A stretch of 64,000 nucleotides of DNA, taken from the NCBI RefSeq assembly GCF_003614435.1, contig NZ_CP025546.1:4402001-4466000 (forward strand), given 5' to 3'. This DNA is from Mycobacterium paragordonae (GTDB taxonomy: Bacteria; Actinomycetota; Actinomycetes; Mycobacteriales; Mycobacteriaceae). Of this stretch, positions 1 to 13,000 are shown one piece after another (position 1 is the stretch's first letter; each line of letters starts with the position of its first letter). The notes beneath the pieces were generated by a model, which was given only the letters and a program-made list of their open reading frames with translations, was not told the DNA's origin and searched no databases. The position numbers and the translations under genes were made by a program.

Positions 1-3000
1 CGAAGTTGAAGCTGCCGATGTTGCCGCTGCCGATGTTCTGGATGCCGACGTTGCCACTGCCGATGTTGTAGCCGCCGATGTTCCCGTTGCCCAGGTTGAA
101 ATCGCCGATGTTTCCGTTGCCGACGTTCCATTGGCCGATATCGGCGAGGCCCACGTTGAACAACGATCCGCCGCCGCTGCTGCGCAGGAAGCCCGCGAGG
201 TTGGTGCCGACGTTGCTGATCCCGGAGAGATTGGCGGGTGTGGTGAACAGGTTGGTGGCGTCGCTGGTGTTGAACAGACCCGAGACGGTGTTGCCCAGGT
301 TCGAGACGCCCGAGATCAGGTCACCGAAGTTCTTGTAGCCGGAGATTCCCGACGTGCCGGATACCAGGTTGAAGAGGCCGGACGCGTTGGTGCCGATGTT
401 CATGAAGCCGGAGGAGGTGCCGTTTCCGGAGTTGAAGAAGCCCGACGACGGGTTGGTGGTCGAGTTTCCGAAGCCAGGAACCGGCTTGATGTTCACACCA
501 GCGAACGTGATCGGCAGCAGCCGGCCGTTACCGGTGATGTCGATCAACGGTCCGGTCGACCCCACGGGTGTGCCGATGTTGATACCGATGAAGGGCAGGC
601 CGATCGTCAGGTTCGGGAATGTGATCGAGTCGAGGCCGAGGTTCGCGTCGCCCAGGATCGTGCTGGCGTCAACCGTCAGGGACGGAATGGTGAAGCTCGA
701 GATCGTGATGGTCGGAAGTACCGCGCCGATCGGTACGGACAGGTAGATGGGCACGTCGAACTTCAGCGGAATAGCGGAGTCGGGAATGATCGTGGTCGCG
801 TTGAAGTCGACCAGGCCCTGGTAGTCGGCCCGCCAGCCGATGCCGTTGTTGAAGCTGCCGGTGTTGAAGAGGCCGGTGTTGACGTTTCCGGAGTTGCCTA
901 CCCCGGTGTTGTAGTCGCCGGTGTTGACCCAGCCGGTGTTGAAGTTGCCCGGGTTGAAGCTGCCGGTGTTCGTGCTGCCGACGTTGTAGCTGCCGGTGTT
1001 GTAGTTGCCCGCGTTCGCGATACCGGTGTTGACCAGCCCGGTGTTGAAGAAGCCGGTGTTGGTGCTGCCGGTGTTGCCGATGCCGGTGTTGTAGCTGCCG
1101 GAGTTGCCGATGCCGTAGTTGCCGGTGCCCGAGTTGAAGAAGCCGACGTTGTCGGTGCCCGAGTTGAACAGGCCGACGTTGCCGCTGCCGGAGTTCAGGG
1201 CACCGAAGCCGGACTGGTTGTTGCCGGTGAGCCCGATACCGATGTTGCCGCTACCGGTGTTGCCGAAGCCGATGTTGCCGTCACCGAAGTTGCCGAACCC
1301 GAAGTTGTTGCTGCCGGTGTTGCCGATCCCGATGTTATTTAAGGCCGCCGTCAATCCCGGGCCGCTGTTGCCGAACCCGAAGTTGAAGCTGCCGATGTTC
1401 CCGTTACCGAAGTTCTGGCTGCCGATGTTGCCGCTGCCGATGTTGTAGTCGCCGAGGTTCCCGAGGCCGAGGTTGTAGTCGCCGACGTTTCCGAAGCCCA
1501 GGTTCAGCCCGCCCACGTTGCCGAGGCCCAGGTTGAAGTTCGTGCTGCCGGCGATGGTTCCGTCGAAGGTGTTTCGGAAGAGGCCGGCCAGGTTGCTGCC
1601 GGTGTTCGACAGGCCGGAGATGTGAGCCGCCGTCGACAGGTTGAGCGAGCTCGTGTTGAACAAACCCGACACGCTGTTGCCGAAGTTTTCCACACCCGAC
1701 TGCAGGGCCCCGTAATTCATGAAGCCCGAATTTCCGAAGAGCCCGGAAGAAATGTTCTGGAAACCGGAGTTATTGAGACCGAAGTTTCCGAAGCCCGAGT
1801 TGCCGCCGATACCGCGGTTGAAGAATCCCGATGACGGACCGATGCTGGAGTTGAAGAGGCCCGGCATCGCCGGTTGGTTGTAGATCGTCCAGTCGACGGG
1901 GCCGATACTGAACGTGGCGGGCACATTCAGCGCCGTCGTTCCATTCGGATTGCCGATGCTGACATTCAACAGGGACAGGTTGAATGTGATCGGCGGGATC
2001 GTGAGCGAATTGATAGTTCCGGAAACCAAGGTAATTCCCGAGAACAATCCATAAGTGATATCGAAGGGAATGCTGCCAACGGTGATCCCGTTGTAGACAC
2101 CGCTGGTGATCGTCGCATTGATAGGAATGTTGATCGGGACATTCAAGTTGAGGTGCCCGGGCATCTCGGGCACATGGATTATGTAGCTCCCGCCCATCAG
2201 GCCTTGCTCGTTGCCCCGCCAGAACAGGCCGTTGTTCATGTTGCCCGAGATGAAGGCGCCGGTGTCGTAGTTGCCCGAGTTCACCAAGCCGGTGTTGAAG
2301 TTGCCGACGTTGAACAATCCGGTGTTGTAGCTGCCCGGGTTGGCGGCGCCGGTGTTGAAGCTGCCGACGTTGTAGCCGCCGGTGTTGTAGGAACCCGCGT
2401 TGGCGATACCGGTGTTGACGATGCCGGTATTGAAAAGACCCGTGTTGGTGCTGCCGGTGTTGCCGAAGCCGGTGTTGTAGCTCCCGGAGTTGCCGATGCC
2501 GAAGTTCCCGGATCCCGAGTTGAAGAAGCCGACGTTGTCGTTGCCCGAGTTGAACAAGCCGATATTGCCGCTGCCGGTGTTCCAGTCTCCGAATGCAAGC
2601 AGGCGATCGCCGCTGAGGCCGAAGCCGATGTTGCCGTTACCGGTATTGCCGAACCCGATGTTGCCGTTACCGGTGTTGCCGAACCCGATGTTGTCGCTGC
2701 CGGTGTTGCCGAACCCGATGTTGTGAATGGCCGCCGTCAATCCGGGGCCGGCGTTGCCGAATCCGATGTTCCCGAAGCCGATGTTGCCGCTGCCGAAGTT
2801 CGTGCTGCCGATGTTGCCGCTGCCGATATTCGCGCCGCCGATATTTCCGTTGCCGAAGTTGCCGCTGCCGAAGTTGCCGCTACCCAGGTTGAACTGTCCG
2901 TGATCCGCCAGGCCCAGGTTGACGATCAGGCCGCCGGCGCTGTCGCGGACGGCCCCGGCCAAGTTCTGGCCGGCGTTTGCCAGCCCGGAGAGGTTGGCCG

Positions 3001-5980
3001 CCGTCGCGAGGTTGACCGTGCTGGTGTTGTAAATGCCGGAGACGGTGTTGCCGAGGTTCGCCAGGCCGGATGACAGCGCACCGAAGTTCTGTATGCCGGA
3101 TATGTCGGAGCCGACGTTGAAAAAGCCGGACGCGCGGCCGGTCCCGCCGTTGAAGAAACCCGATGACGGCAAGGTGGTCGCATTGCCGAAGCCCGGCATC
3201 GGGTTGACCTTGAGCAGCTGAATAGTGCCACCTTGGAAGGCGCCACTGATATTGATGCCGACGTTGGTGTTCGGTCCGCCAATAGTGAGCGTCACCAGGG
3301 GCAGATTGATTGTGGAACTCGATATGTTGACGGGTCCCAGGTTCAGCGTTATCGGGTCGGGCGGCGGCGAGAGGAAGGTGGAGAACTGTTGCATGCCGCC
3401 CGGCAAAGTGAATACGGTTCCGCCGAATTGCATCACTTCGTTGACCGGAATGACCATTTGTTGGTCAAATGTGACGCTGGGAATGGTGACGGCAAGGTCG
3501 ATCGCGATCTGGCCCGATCCGTCGCCCGAGGCGAGAATGCTGTTGTTGAAATTGCCGGTGTTCAGGAGGCCCGTATTGGTGCCGCCGGGGTTGAGGCCGC
3601 CAGTGTTGTAATTGCCCGGGTTGAAGAGGCCGGTGTTGATGTTGCCGACGTTGAGGAAACCTGTGTTGTAGTTGCCGACGTTGGCGATGCCCGTGTTGGC
3701 GAGGCCGGTGTTGAACCAGCCCGTGTTGGTGCTGCCGGCGTTGCCGTAGCCCGTGTTGCCGATGCCGGGGTTGCCGATGCCCCAGTTGCCGATGCCCGCG
3801 TTTCCGATCCCGACGTTTCCGGTGCCGGAGTTGAACAGGCCGATGTTGTTGGTGCCGGAGTTGAACAAGCCGAGGTTGCCGCTGCCCGTGTTCAGGGCCC
3901 CGAAGCCCATCAGGCCCGTTCCGGACAGCCCGATTCCGATGTTTCCGCTGCCGGTGTTACCGAAGCCGATGTTGCCGAAACCGTTGTTGCCAAATCCCTG
4001 GTTGTTGGTGCCCAGGTTGCCCAGGCCCGTGTTGTAGTCGCCGAGATTTCCCAGACCCTTGTTGAAGTTGCCCAGGTTTCCGCTGCCGAGGTTTGAAATG
4101 CCGGAGTTGCCGATGCCGGTATTCGACGCACCCGTGTTGCCGAAACCGATGTTGTCCTGGCCGTTGTTTCCGCCGCCGGTGTTTCCGTTGGCGACGTTGC
4201 CGATACCGATGTTGTGGTCGCCGACGTTGGCGAAGCCGGTGTTCTTGACGCCGACGTTGGCCAAGCCGGTGTTGCTGGTGGGGTCGGACCCGCTGAACAG
4301 GCCCGACACGTTGGGACCCGTGTTGTTGAGACCCGACACGTAGTTGGGCGTCGTGAGGTTCTCCGGGTAGGCGCTGTTCAAAATGCCCGAAATGGTGTTG
4401 CCGGTGTTGTAGATACCGGAGAGCCCCACGCCGGTGTTCAGCAAGCCCGAGACGCCGAGGGTTCCCGACGGTGAGTTGAAGAAGCCCGAAACATTGCCTC
4501 CGGAGTTCAGGAAGCCGGAGGCCCCGCCGTCGCCGCTGTTGAAGAACCCCGAAGAGGGGACGGTGGTGGAGTTGCCGAAGCCCGGCGAACCGCCGATCAG
4601 GCCTTGGTAGTCGCCGCGCCAGAAAAGGCCGTTGCTGTAGTTGCCCGAAATCAAAGCGCCGGTGTCGAAATTGCCGGCGTTGGCCACGCCGGTGTTGTAG
4701 TTGCCGCTGTTGAGCCAGCCGGTGTTGTAGCTGCCGGGGTTGAAACCGCCGGTGTTGCTGTTGCCCGAGTTGAAATTGCCCGTGTTGTAGTTGCCCGCGT
4801 TGGCGAAGCCTGTGTTGGCTATGCCCGTGTTGAAGAAGCCGGTGTTGGCGGTCCCGGAGTTGCCGAAACCGGTGTTGAAGATGCCGGAGTTGCCGAGACC
4901 GAAGTTTCCGGTTCCCGAGTTGAAGAAACCGATGTTGTTGGTGCCGGAGTTGAACAAGCCGAGGTTGCCGGTGCCGGAGTTAAACCCGCCGAACCCGCTC
5001 ATGTTGTCGCCGGTCAGCCCGATACCGACATTGCCGTTGCCGTTGTTACCGAACCCGATGTTGCCGGTGCCGGTGTTTCCCAGGCCGATGTTGTTACTGC
5101 CGGTGTTGCCGAAGCCGATGTTGTGGAGGGCCGCGGTCAGCGAGGGACCACTGTTTCCGAACCCGATATTCCCGAAACCGATGTTGGCCGGCCCGAGGTT
5201 GCCCGAGCCGATGTTCGCGCTACCAGCGTTGTAGTTGCCGATGTTCGCGTTGCCGAGATTGCCGACGCCGACATTGGCCAGGCCGACATTGATGGTGAGT
5301 AGCAGGGCGGCACCGTCGGCGGCCGCAGTTGCACCCGCACCGGCCGCAGCTGTACCCATGCCGGCCGACACCGCGCCCGCGAACTGAGCGCCGGCGGCAT
5401 TCGCCGCCGCGACGATGGCACTTGAGGCGTTCGCCACGCCCCCCACCAAGCCCGCCAAATTCGACAGCGGCAGGCTGAACGGTGTCATGCCCGCGGCCAC
5501 GGCGGAAGCGCCGGAATAGTAGCCGAACATCGCGGCCACATCCTGCGCCCACATTCCCTCGTACTGTGCCTCGATGGCCGCGATCACCGGCGCGTTCAGC
5601 CCCAGCAGATTCGCTCTCACCACCGACACCAGCTGAGCGCGGTTGGCGGCTACGACCAGTGGATGGACCGTCGCCGCCTGCGCCGCCTCGAACGCGGCCG
5701 CCACAATGCGGGCGTGGCCCGCCGCTTCGCCGGCCTGGGCCGCAGCCGATCTCAGCCATCCCAGATAAGGTGCGGCGGCGCCCGCCATCGCCACCGCTGC
5801 CGAGCTCTGCCAAGCGGAATCCAGGAGGCCGGTGGTCAGCGAGCCGAAAGAGGCCGCCGCCGAAGACAATTCGGCGGCCAAGCCATCCCAGGCCGCCGCG
5901 GAGGCCAGTATCGATCCCGACCCCGCGCCAAGGAACATCCGCGCCGAGTTGACCTCGGGTGCCAATACCGCAAAATCCAT
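1..5980 (-). CDS. PPE-MPTR family protein (3' end beyond window)
   Basis: Starts at the ATG ending at 5980, with GAAGGA 6 bases upstream on the minus strand, and stays open to the left edge (over 1,990 codons). Residues 1 to about 200 form the PPE domain, including the NSAR segment near residue 11. The family's PPE signature reads A-P-E here. The rest is MPTR: hundreds of NxGxxNxG-type pentapeptides. These are interrupted by three non-repetitive, beta-rich islands of about 115-120 residues (about 3190-3540, 1870-2215 and 475-835). Members of this family are exported by ESX systems to the outer mycomembrane or surface, and their molecular role is mostly unknown. The PPE stands alone: its neighbour across 305 bases is a divergent PE_PGRS, not a co-operonic PE partner. 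The reading frame is consistent at every point I checked, so I see no frameshift. Confidence 0.9.
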   Translation of the reverse strand, partial: MDFAVLAPEVNSARMFLGAGSGSILASAAAWDGLAAELSSAAASFGSLTTGLLDSAWQSSAAVAMAGAAAPYLGWLRSAAAQAGEAAGHARIVAAAFEAAQAATVHPLVVAANRAQLVSVVRANLLGLNAPVIAAIEAQYEGMWAQDVAAMFGYYSGASAVAAGMTPFSLPLSNLAGLVGGVANASSAIVAAANAAGAQFAGAVSAGMGTAAAGAGATAAADGAALLLTINVGLANVGVGNLGNANIGNYNAGSANIGSGNLGPANIGFGNIGFGNSGPSLTAALHNIGFGNTGSNNIGLGNTGTGNIGFGNNGNGNVGIGLTGDNMSGFGGFNSGTGNLGLFNSGTNNIGFFNSGTGNFGLGNSGIFNTGFGNSGTANTGFFNTGIANTGFANAGNYNTGNFNSGNSNTGGFNPGSYNTGWLNSGNYNTGVANAGNFDTGALISGNYSNGLFWRGDYQGLIGGSPGFGNSTTVPSSGFFNSGDGGASGFLNSGGNVSGFFNSPSGTLGVSGLLNTGVGLSGIYNTGNTISGILNSAYPENLTTPNYVSGLNNTGPNVSGLFSGSDPTSNTGLANVGVKNTGFANVGDHNIGIGNVANGNTGGGNNGQDNIGFGNTGASNTGIGNSGISNLGSGNLGNFNKGLGNLGDYNTGLGNLGTNNQGFGNNGFGNIGFGNTGSGNIGIGLSGTGLMGFGALNTGSGNLGLFNSGTNNIGLFNSGTGNVGIGNAGIGNWGIGNPGIGNTGYGNAGSTNTGWFNTGLANTGIANVGNYNTGFLNVGNINTGLFNPGNYNTGGLNPGGTNTGLLNTGNFNNSILASGDGSGQIAIDLAVTIPSVTFDQQMVIPVNEVMQFGGTVFTLPGGMQQFSTFLSPPPDPITLNLGPVNISSSTINLPLVTLTIGGPNTNVGINISGAFQGGTIQLLKVNPMPGFGNATTLPSSGFFNGGTGRASGFFNVGSDISGIQNFGALSSGLANLGNTVSGIYNTSTVNLATAANLSGLANAGQNLAGAVRDSAGGLIVNLGLADHGQFNLGSGNFGSGNFGNGNIGGANIGSGNIGSTNFGSGNIGFGNIGFGNAGPGLTAAIHNIGFGNTGSDNIGFGNTGNGNIGFGNTGNGNIGFGLSGDRLLAFGDWNTGSGNIGLFNSGNDNVGFFNSGSGNFGIGNSGSYNTGFGNTGSTNTGLFNTGIVNTGIANAGSYNTGGYNVGSFNTGAANPGSYNTGLFNVGNFNTGLVNSGNYDTGAFISGNMNNGLFWRGNEQGLMGGSYIIHVPEMPGHLNLNVPINIPINATITSGVYNGITVGSIPFDITYGLFSGITLVSGTINSLTIPPITFNLSLLNVSIGNPNGTTALNVPATFSIGPVDWTIYNQPAMPGLFNSSIGPSSGFFNRGIGGNSGFGNFGLNNSGFQNISSGLFGNSGFMNYGALQSGVENFGNSVSGLFNTSSLNLSTAAHISGLSNTGSNLAGLFRNTFDGTIAGSTNFNLGLGNVGGLNLGFGNVGDYNLGLGNLGDYNIGSGNIGSQNFGNGNIGSFNFGFGNSGPGLTAALNNIGIGNTGSNNFGFGNFGDGNIGFGNTGSGNIGIGLTGNNQSGFGALNSGSGNVGLFNSGTDNVGFFNSGTGNYGIGNSGSYNTGIGNTGSTNTGFFNTGLVNTGIANAGNYNTGSYNVGSTNTGSFNPGNFNTGWVNTGDYNTGVGNSGNVNTGLFNTGSFNNGIGWRADYQGLVDFNATTIIPDSAIPLKFDVPIYLSVPIGAVLPTITISSFTIPSLTVDASTILGDANLGLDSITFPNLTIGLPFIGINIGTPVGSTGPLIDITGNGRLLPITFAGVNIKPVPGFGNSTTNPSSGFFNSGNGTSSGFMNIGTNASGLFNLVSGTSGISGYKNFGDLISGVSNLGNTVSGLFNTSDATNLFTTPANLSGISNVGTNLAGFLRSSGGGSLFNVGLADIGQWNVGNGNIGDFNLGNGNIGGYNIGSGNVGIQNIGSGNIGSFNF

Positions 5981-6285
5981 ACGCTGTCCTTCGCGGGTAA
6001 CCCCCACCGAGGTGGCGGTCAGTTTCCAATCAACCGGCGTATAACGGCACCTACCGTACGGCCGGCTCCGGTTTTACGGACGGTTTCACACACATTCGTC
6101 GCAAAATTTTCGAGCGCCCGATGAATTTATTTGTCGAGCGCCGCTCCTTCGCTCAGCGGCGTCACAACATTTACGGCATTCGCGCGAAAACGTAAACGGT
6201 GCGTCCACGTTGGGCTACCGTGTTTGACTGCGCTGGTCGCTGCTGGTGGTTATCCGGGTTGTCCTGAGGTACGGCGAGGTCGCTG
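5981..6285. other. Divergent intergenic region between PPE-MPTR and PE_PGRS
   Basis: These 305 bases separate two divergent genes and must contain both promoters. I see no coding signal. The centre (about 6090-6200) is locally more AT-rich, as expected for promoters, but I cannot assign a convincing -10/-35 pair. The last 31 bases are the leader shared with the next PE_PGRS gene. Confidence 0.5.
6255..6285 (+). repeat. Leader repeat, copy 1 (before first tandem PE_PGRS)
   Basis: These 31 bases directly upstream of the ATG match 27 of 31 positions in 9981-10011. The last 15 bases before the start codon are identical and contain GAGG at 6 bases spacing. The shared leader shows that the duplication of the two PE_PGRS genes included the translation-initiation region. 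Confidence 0.75.
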
Positions 6286-9200
6286 ATGACTTTTATGGTG
6301 GTTTCACCAGAGCTGGTGGTGGCTGCGGCTTCGGACGTGGCGGGTATCGGCTCGACGATCTCTGCGGCCAATGCGGTCGCGGCACAGTCCACAACGGGAG
6401 TAGTCAGCGCGGCCGCTGACGAGGTGTCGCACGCGATCGCGGCGATGTTCTCCGGGCACGCGCTGGGCTATCAGGAACTGGCCGGGAAGGCCGCGGTGCT
6501 GCATCAAGAGTTTGTGCAGACGCTGGCTGCCGGTGGCGCCGGGTATGCGCGCGCGGAGGCGCTCAATGTCGGCCCGTTGCAGCCGCTTTTAGACCTGATC
6601 AACGCGCCTACCCAGCAGCTCTTGGGCCGTCCGCTGATCGGCAATGGCACCGACGGGGCGCCGGGCACCGGGCAGCCGGGCGGACTGGGTGGCTTGCTGT
6701 ACGGCAACGGCGGTAACGGCGGGTCCGGGGCGGCCGGGCAGGCCGGCGGCGCCGGTGGAGATGCAGGTCTCATTGGCACCGGCGGCGCCGGTGGTGCCGG
6801 GGGTACCGGCTCGGCCGGCGGGGCCGGCGGGTCCGGCGGGTGGGTGTTCGGTTCCGGCGGGGCCGGCGGGATTGGTGGCAACAGCGCGACTATGGGGGGC
6901 ACCGGTGGGGCCGGCGGGGCCGGCGGGGCGTCCCCGCTGATCGGCTACGGCGGCGCCGGTGGTGCCGGCGGTATGGGCGGGCCTAATAGTGGTGCGGGCG
7001 GCACCGGCGGTGTGGGCGGCAACGGCGGGCAGTTCATCGGCGTGGGCGGCACCGGCGGTGCCGGCGGGATGGGCAACGCCGGAGCAAACGGCGGAGCCGG
7101 TGTGGACGGTGTCGCCGGTGGGTCCGGCGGCAGCGGCGGGGCCGGCGGCAGCGCTGGTTTGCTGGGAGCCGGCGGGATCGGCGGGGTCGGCGGTGCCGGA
7201 GCGGTCGGCGGCGACGGCGGGGCCGGCGCCAATGGCCAACTCGGTGGTGACGGTGGGGCTGGTGGTGACGGCGGTGCCGGGGGTCGCGCGGGCGGCGGCC
7301 CGTTGCTCGGGCTGGCCGGTTCGGCCGGCAACGGCGGCGGCGGTGGTAACGGCGGTATCGGTGGGGCCGGCGGCAACGACACCGCCGCGCTATTAGCAGC
7401 AAACGGCGGCGACGGCGGCGCCGGCGGTCACGGGGGCGTCGGTGGGGCGGCCGCCGGACTCGGGGGGGTTGCCGGGAACGGCGGTGCCGGCGGTAGCGGC
7501 GGGGCGGCCGGAAATGGCGGGATCGCGACGAACACCGCCCACAACGGCGGTAGCGGCGGTAAGGGCGGTGCCGGTGGGGCCGCCGGGGCGGGCGGCAACG
7601 CCAGCAATAACGCGGTCAACGGCAACGGTGGGCTGGGTGGCAGCGGCGCGGACGGCGGTGATGGCGGTCATGGCGCCAACGCCACCGGGGCTCTGGCCGG
7701 CGGCAAGGGCGGCAACGGCGGTGCCGGCGGCAATGCCGGAGCCGGTGGGGCGGCCGGCACCGGTGGCGTCAGCGGGACGGCGGGTGCCTACGGCGCCGGC
7801 GGCAACGGCGGCGACGGCAGCTACGGCGGCAATGGTGGCACCGGCGCTGCCGGCGGGGCCGGGCTGGGCGGCAACCCCGGGCCCAACGGCGGGGCCGGTG
7901 GCAACGGCGGGGCCGGCGGCGCCAGTGGACCCGGCGGCGTCAACGGCAGCGGCGGCAATGGCGGCAACGGCGGCGTCGGCGGTACCGGTGGGGCGGGCGG
8001 CACGGCCGTCGCCCTTGGGACCAAGGGCGGCGACGGCGGCATTGGTGGGACCGGCGGCAACGCCGGCACCGCCGGCGCCGCCGGGACCGGAGGCAGCGGG
8101 GGTTCCGCCGGCATATCCGGCGACGGCGGCAAAGGCGGACTCGGCGGCAATGGCGGCAACGGCGCCAATGGAACCGCCGGCACCGTCGGCAACATCAACG
8201 GCGGCACCGGTGGCGGCGGCGGCGACGGCGGCCAAGGCGGAACCGGCGGCAAGGCCAATGCCGGTGGCACTAATGGCGGCGGTGGCAACGGCGGCACCGG
8301 CGGCAAAGGCGGCAACGGCGGTATCGGCCTCCCCGGGACGGCCAGTGTGGATGGCGGCAACGGCGGCAACGGTGGTAACGGCGGCGACGCTGGGAAAGCC
8401 GGCCTGGCCGGCACGGGTCCCGGCGCCGCCGGAACCGTCGGCACGGCAGGCACCGGCGGCAACGGCGGCAACGGCACCAACGGCGCATTGGGCGGCAACG
8501 GCACCAACGACTTCAACACCGATGGCGGGGCCGGCGGCAACGGCACAAAAGGCGGCAGCGGCGGTCAGGGCGGCAATGGTGGCGCCAGCAACGGCGGAAC
8601 CGCCGGCAGCGGCGGGACCGGCGGCAACGGCGCCAACGGAGGTAAGGGCGGCCAGGGAGGTAACGGCGTCGCCGGCGTGCGGCCGCCGCCGCCCGATGGC
8701 TCCGACGGTCCGCCTGGTGGCGACGGTGGCATCGGGGGCACTGGCGGCGCCGGTGGCAACGCCGGCGCGGGCGGCGCGGCCGGCACGAATACCGGCGGTG
8801 GCATCGCGGGCGCCGCGGGCAACGCGGGCGTCGCCGGCCGTGGCGGTGACGGCGGCAACGGCGGCATCGGCGGCAACGGCGCCGACGGTGCCGTCGGAAT
8901 CACCGGTGACGGTTATAACGGTGGCGCCGGCGGCGGCGGCGGACAGGGCGGTGCCGGAGGTCTTGGCGGCAACGGCGTCGCCGGCGTCGGCGGCGGCGAC
9001 GGCGGCAACGGCGGCAACGGCGGCCTGGCCGGCCGCGGCGGCAGCGGCGGCACAGCGAGCGTTTTCGGTGACGGCGGGCCCGGCGGCGTCGGTGGCGTCG
9101 GTGGCATCGGCGGCATCGGGGGCGACGGCGGATTCGGCGGCGGCAAGGGAGGCGCCGGCGGCAGCGGCGGCAATGGCAACACCGGCGGAACCGGCGGCGG

Positions 9201-9873
9201 CGGCGGCGACTTCGGCCAGAACGGTGGGGTCGGCGGAGCCGGCGGAGCCGGTGGCGACGCCGGCAACGGCGGGCGGGGCCGCGACGCAAACGGTGGCGCC
9301 GGCGGCCTCGCCGGCAATGGTGGCACCGGGGGCACCGGCGGCGACGCGACAAACGTTGCCCCGTTCTCCTCCGGGTATGACGGCGGCAAAGGCGGCACCG
9401 GCGGTGCGGGCGGCAACGGCGGCCTCGGCGGCAGCGTCTCCGGCAAAGGTCTCGGCGGCGACGCCGGGGGCGGCGGCACCGGTGGTAACGGCGGTACCGG
9501 CGGTCACGGCGGCGACAGCCAGGTTCCGCTCACCAACAACGGCAACGGCGGCAACGGCGGCAACGGCGGAGTGGGCGGCACCGGCGGCACTGCAACTGCT
9601 CTGGGCGGCAAAGCAGCCTCGGGCGGCAACGGTGGCACGGGCGGTACCGGCGGCAACGGCAGCACGTTCGGCAACGACGACTACGCGGGCCTCGGTGGTA
9701 CGGGCGGCACCGGCGGCACGGGCGGCACCGGCGGTAACTCCGCCGACGGCAGCTTCGGCAACTTCGGAACCGTCGGCAAGGCCGGCAGCGGCCCGACCGG
9801 CGGGCAGAACAACAGACCCCCGAATGGCGGCAGCGGGGGCAGCGGCGGCACCGGCGGTAGCGGTGCCACTTAG
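6286..9873 (+). CDS. PE_PGRS family protein (tandem copy 1)
   Basis: A 1,195-aa protein. Residues 1 to about 95 are a PE domain beginning MTFMVVSPE and ending with the ESX export motif YARAE (YxxxE). The linker carries [10 protein letters not shown], after which over 1,000 residues are Gly-Gly-Ala/Asn PGRS repeats. GAGG lies 6 bases before the ATG. PE_PGRS proteins are exported by ESX-5-type secretion and sit on or in the outer membrane; individual functions are mostly unknown. The PE domain, linker and first 200 PGRS residues (with a shared SPLIGYGG and [10 protein letters not shown] segment) closely match the next gene downstream, so the two are a recent tandem duplicate. Both lie on the same strand, 138 bases apart. 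Confidence 0.95.
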   Translation: MTFMVVSPELVVAAASDVAGIGSTISAANAVAAQSTTGVVSAAADEVSHAIAAMFSGHALGYQELAGKAAVLHQEFVQTLAAGGAGYARAEALNVGPLQPLLDLINAPTQQLLGRPLIGNGTDGAPGTGQPGGLGGLLYGNGGNGGSGAAGQAGGAGGDAGLIGTGGAGGAGGTGSAGGAGGSGGWVFGSGGAGGIGGNSATMGGTGGAGGAGGASPLIGYGGAGGAGGMGGPNSGAGGTGGVGGNGGQFIGVGGTGGAGGMGNAGANGGAGVDGVAGGSGGSGGAGGSAGLLGAGGIGGVGGAGAVGGDGGAGANGQLGGDGGAGGDGGAGGRAGGGPLLGLAGSAGNGGGGGNGGIGGAGGNDTAALLAANGGDGGAGGHGGVGGAAAGLGGVAGNGGAGGSGGAAGNGGIATNTAHNGGSGGKGGAGGAAGAGGNASNNAVNGNGGLGGSGADGGDGGHGANATGALAGGKGGNGGAGGNAGAGGAAGTGGVSGTAGAYGAGGNGGDGSYGGNGGTGAAGGAGLGGNPGPNGGAGGNGGAGGASGPGGVNGSGGNGGNGGVGGTGGAGGTAVALGTKGGDGGIGGTGGNAGTAGAAGTGGSGGSAGISGDGGKGGLGGNGGNGANGTAGTVGNINGGTGGGGGDGGQGGTGGKANAGGTNGGGGNGGTGGKGGNGGIGLPGTASVDGGNGGNGGNGGDAGKAGLAGTGPGAAGTVGTAGTGGNGGNGTNGALGGNGTNDFNTDGGAGGNGTKGGSGGQGGNGGASNGGTAGSGGTGGNGANGGKGGQGGNGVAGVRPPPPDGSDGPPGGDGGIGGTGGAGGNAGAGGAAGTNTGGGIAGAAGNAGVAGRGGDGGNGGIGGNGADGAVGITGDGYNGGAGGGGGQGGAGGLGGNGVAGVGGGDGGNGGNGGLAGRGGSGGTASVFGDGGPGGVGGVGGIGGIGGDGGFGGGKGGAGGSGGNGNTGGTGGGGGDFGQNGGVGGAGGAGGDAGNGGRGRDANGGAGGLAGNGGTGGTGGDATNVAPFSSGYDGGKGGTGGAGGNGGLGGSVSGKGLGGDAGGGGTGGNGGTGGHGGDSQVPLTNNGNGGNGGNGGVGGTGGTATALGGKAASGGNGGTGGTGGNGSTFGNDDYAGLGGTGGTGGTGGTGGNSADGSFGNFGTVGKAGSGPTGGQNNRPPNGGSGGSGGTGGSGAT

Positions 9874-9980
9874 TCCCACGGCCGTTGTGAAAGAAAGGAC
9901 GGGCATTCGAGTGGAAGCGTCGACTCATGCTCCGGGCCGAGCTCGGTGGGTGTCTTTTTCGGTTGTTTCGGGGGGCTTTT

Positions 9981-10011
9981 CGGGTTGCTCTAAGGGACGG
10001 CGAGGTCGCTG
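9981..10011 (+). repeat. Leader repeat, copy 2 (before second tandem PE_PGRS)
   Basis: This is the second copy of the 31-base leader at 6255-6285 (27 of 31 identical). The 15 bases next to the start codon, including the ribosome-binding site, are unchanged. Confidence 0.75.
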
Positions 10012-13000
10012 ATGGCTTTTTTGCTGGTTTCACCGGAGATAGTGGCGGCTGCGGCCTCGGACGTGGCGGGTATCGGTTCGACGATCTCCGCGGCCAACGC
10101 GGCCGCGGCACAGTCGACGACGGGGCTGGCCAGCGCGGCCGCCGACGAGGTGTCGCACGCGATCGCGGCGATGTTCTCCGGGCACGCGCTGGGCTACCAG
10201 GAGCTGGCCGGGCAGGCCGCGGTGCTGCATCAACAGTTCGTGCAGACGCTGGCCGCCGGTGGAGCCGGGTATGCGCGCGCGGAGACACTCAATGTCGGGC
10301 AGATGGTGCTTGATCTGATCAACGCACCGACCCAGCAACTACTGGGACGTCCGCTGATCGGTGATGGAACCAACGGCGCGGCGGGCACCGGCCAGGCGGG
10401 CGGACTGGGTGGATTGCTGTGGGGCAACGGCGGTAACGGCGGGTCCGGTGCGGCGGGTCAGGTCGGCGGCGCCGGCGGGGACGCCGGCCTGCTCGGTGCG
10501 GGCGGTGCCGGTGGTGCCGGAGGTGCGGGTGCATCCGGCGGCGCCGGCGGGACTGGCGGGCAGGTCTGGGGTGCGGGTGGGGCCGGCGGGGCCGGCGGCA
10601 ACAGCACGACGGCGGGAGGCACCGGTGGGGCCGGTGGGGCCGGCGGTGTCTCTCCGCTGATCGGCTACGGCGGCATCGGTGGTGCCGGGGGTATGGGCGG
10701 GCCCGGCGGTGGTGCGGGCGGCAGCGGCGGTGTGGGCGGCAACGGCGGGCAGTTCATCGGTGTGGGTGGCACCGGTGGTGCCGGCGGGATGGGCAGTGCC
10801 GGGGCTAACGGCGGGGCCGGTGTGGACGGTGTCGCCGGTGGGTCGGGCGGTGCCGGCGGGTTTGGCGGCAAGGCCGGTGTCATAGGCATCGGTGGGGTCG
10901 GCGGGCTCGGCGGTGCCGGTGGAGCCGGCGGCGACGGTGGAGCCGGCGGCGTTAACCAGCTCGGCGGCCACGGTGGGGCCGGTGGTGACGGCGGGGCCGG
11001 CGGTCAGTCGGGGCAAGCGCCGCTACTCGGGTTGGGCGGCGACGGTGGACATGGCGGGGCAGGCGGTCACGGCGGTATCGGCGGGGCCGGTGCTAACGAC
11101 ACCGCCGCCTTCGGGGCGACCAACGGCGGTGACGGCGGGGCCGGCGGTCACGGCGGCGTCGGTGGGGCGGCCGCCGGGCTCACTGCGGCCGCGGGCAACG
11201 GCGGCGCCGGTGGTGGTGGCGGCAAGGCCGGCAATGGCGGAGCGTCGCTGAACAGCGCCCACAACGGCGGTAGCGGCGGCAAGGGCGGTGCCGGTGGGGC
11301 CGCCGGGGTGGGCGGCAACGGCAGCAATCTGGCCATCAACGGCAACGGCGGCTGGGGCGGCAGCGGCGCGGACGGCGGCGAGGGCGGTCATGGCGCCAAT
11401 GCCACCGGCGCCCTGGCCGGTGGCGCCGGCGGCAATGGCGGCAACGGCGGTAATGCCGGTGCCGGAGGTGGCAACGGCGTCGGTGGCATCGGCGGGACCG
11501 GGGGCGGCTACGGCAGCGGCGGTAACGGCGGCAATGGCAGCTTCGGCGGCAACGGTGGGACCGGGGCCGCGGCCGGGGCCGGCCTGAACGGCGACCCCGG
11601 GCCTAACGGTGGCGCCGGTGGAAACGGCGGAGCCGGCGGCAACAGCGGGGGCGGCGGCGTCAACGGCAGCGGCGGCAACAGCGGCAGCGGCGGAAAAGGT
11701 GGCACCGGCGGGGCCGGCGGCACCGCCGTCACCCTGGGCAAGAGCGGCGGCACCGGCGGCATGGGCGGTACCGGCGGCAACGCGGGCACCGCCGGACTCG
11801 CGGGGTCCGGAGGCGCCGGGGGTACCGCCGGCACATCTGGGGACGGCGGCACCGGCGGGCTCGGCGGCAACGGTGGTAACGGCGCCGCTGGAAAAGACGG
11901 CGCGGGCGTCCAGATCAACGGCACCACCGGTGGAGCCGGCGGGGACGGCGGACAGGGCGGAACCGGCGGCAAGGCCAACGCCGGTGGCACCAACGGCAGC
12001 GGCGGCAACGGCGGCATCGGCGGACTCGGCGGTGGTGGCGGCAACGGCCTGTCCGACTTGAACACCGACAGCGGCAACGGCGGCAACGGCGGCAAGGGCG
12101 GCGTAGGCGGCGACGCCGGGAAAGCCGGCGTGGCCGGTACGGGTAGCGGCGCCGCGGGAACCGTCGGCAAGGCGGGCACCGGTGGCAACGGCGGCACCGG
12201 CGGCAACGCCGGCTCCGGCGGCAACGGCGCCGACAACGCGAAGGCCGACGGCAACCCCGGTGGCGGTGGCGGCGCCGGCGGCAACGGTGGCCAAGGAGGC
12301 CAGGGCGGCGCCTCCTACGGCGGAACCGCGGGTAGCGGTGGCAAAGGCGGCAATGGCGCCAACGGCGGCAATGGCGGCCACGGCGGCGACGGCCCCACGT
12401 ACGGCGAGGGCAGCGGGGCCGGTGCCGCCGGCGGAGCCGGCGGAGACGGAGGAAGCGGCGGTCCCGGCGGCAATGCGGGCTTAGGCGGATTCGCGGGCGT
12501 CAACAGCCTCGGCGGCACTGCGGGCACAAACGGCGCAACCGGCATAGCCGGCAACGGTGGCAACGGCGCCGACGCGGGTAACGGCGGAAATGGTGCCCGG
12601 GGATCGTGGTCCGCCTTCGCGGACGGATATGCCGGCGGCGACGGCGGCAACGGGGGCAAGGGCGGAAGCGGCGGCGCCGGCGGCAGCGGATTCAATGGTG
12701 TCGGCGGCGGCAACGGCGGCAATGCGGGCAAAGGCGGGAACGCCGGATCGGGTGGCGACGGTGGCACACCCGGACTGGGCAGCAATGGGGGTACCGCCGG
12801 TAACGGCGGTACCGGCGGCGCCGGCGGCAACGGCGGCAATGGCGGCCTCGGCGGGGGTAAGGGCGGCAACGCCGGCAACGGCGGCAACGGCAACAACGGC
12901 GGGGTTGGCGGCTCCGGCAGTGACTTCGCCGGCCAAAACGGCGGCCCCGGCGGCGACGGGGGTGCTGGCGGCAACGGCGGCGCCGGCGGCAACGGTTACG

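Noticed and set aside
131..5302. A series of long plus-strand open frames (for example 131-1342, 1874-3073, 3233-4096) rich in Val-Ala-Gly
   Set aside because: All lie in one frame antisense to the PPE-MPTR gene and mirror its NxGxxN repeats; no ribosome-binding sites or family features.
7393..9906. An 837-codon minus-strand frame opposite the first PE_PGRS, and many Pro-rich minus frames opposite all PGRS genes
   Set aside because: High-GC repeats keep antisense frames free of stops; the translations are low-complexity Ala/Pro/Val mirrors of GGX repeats.
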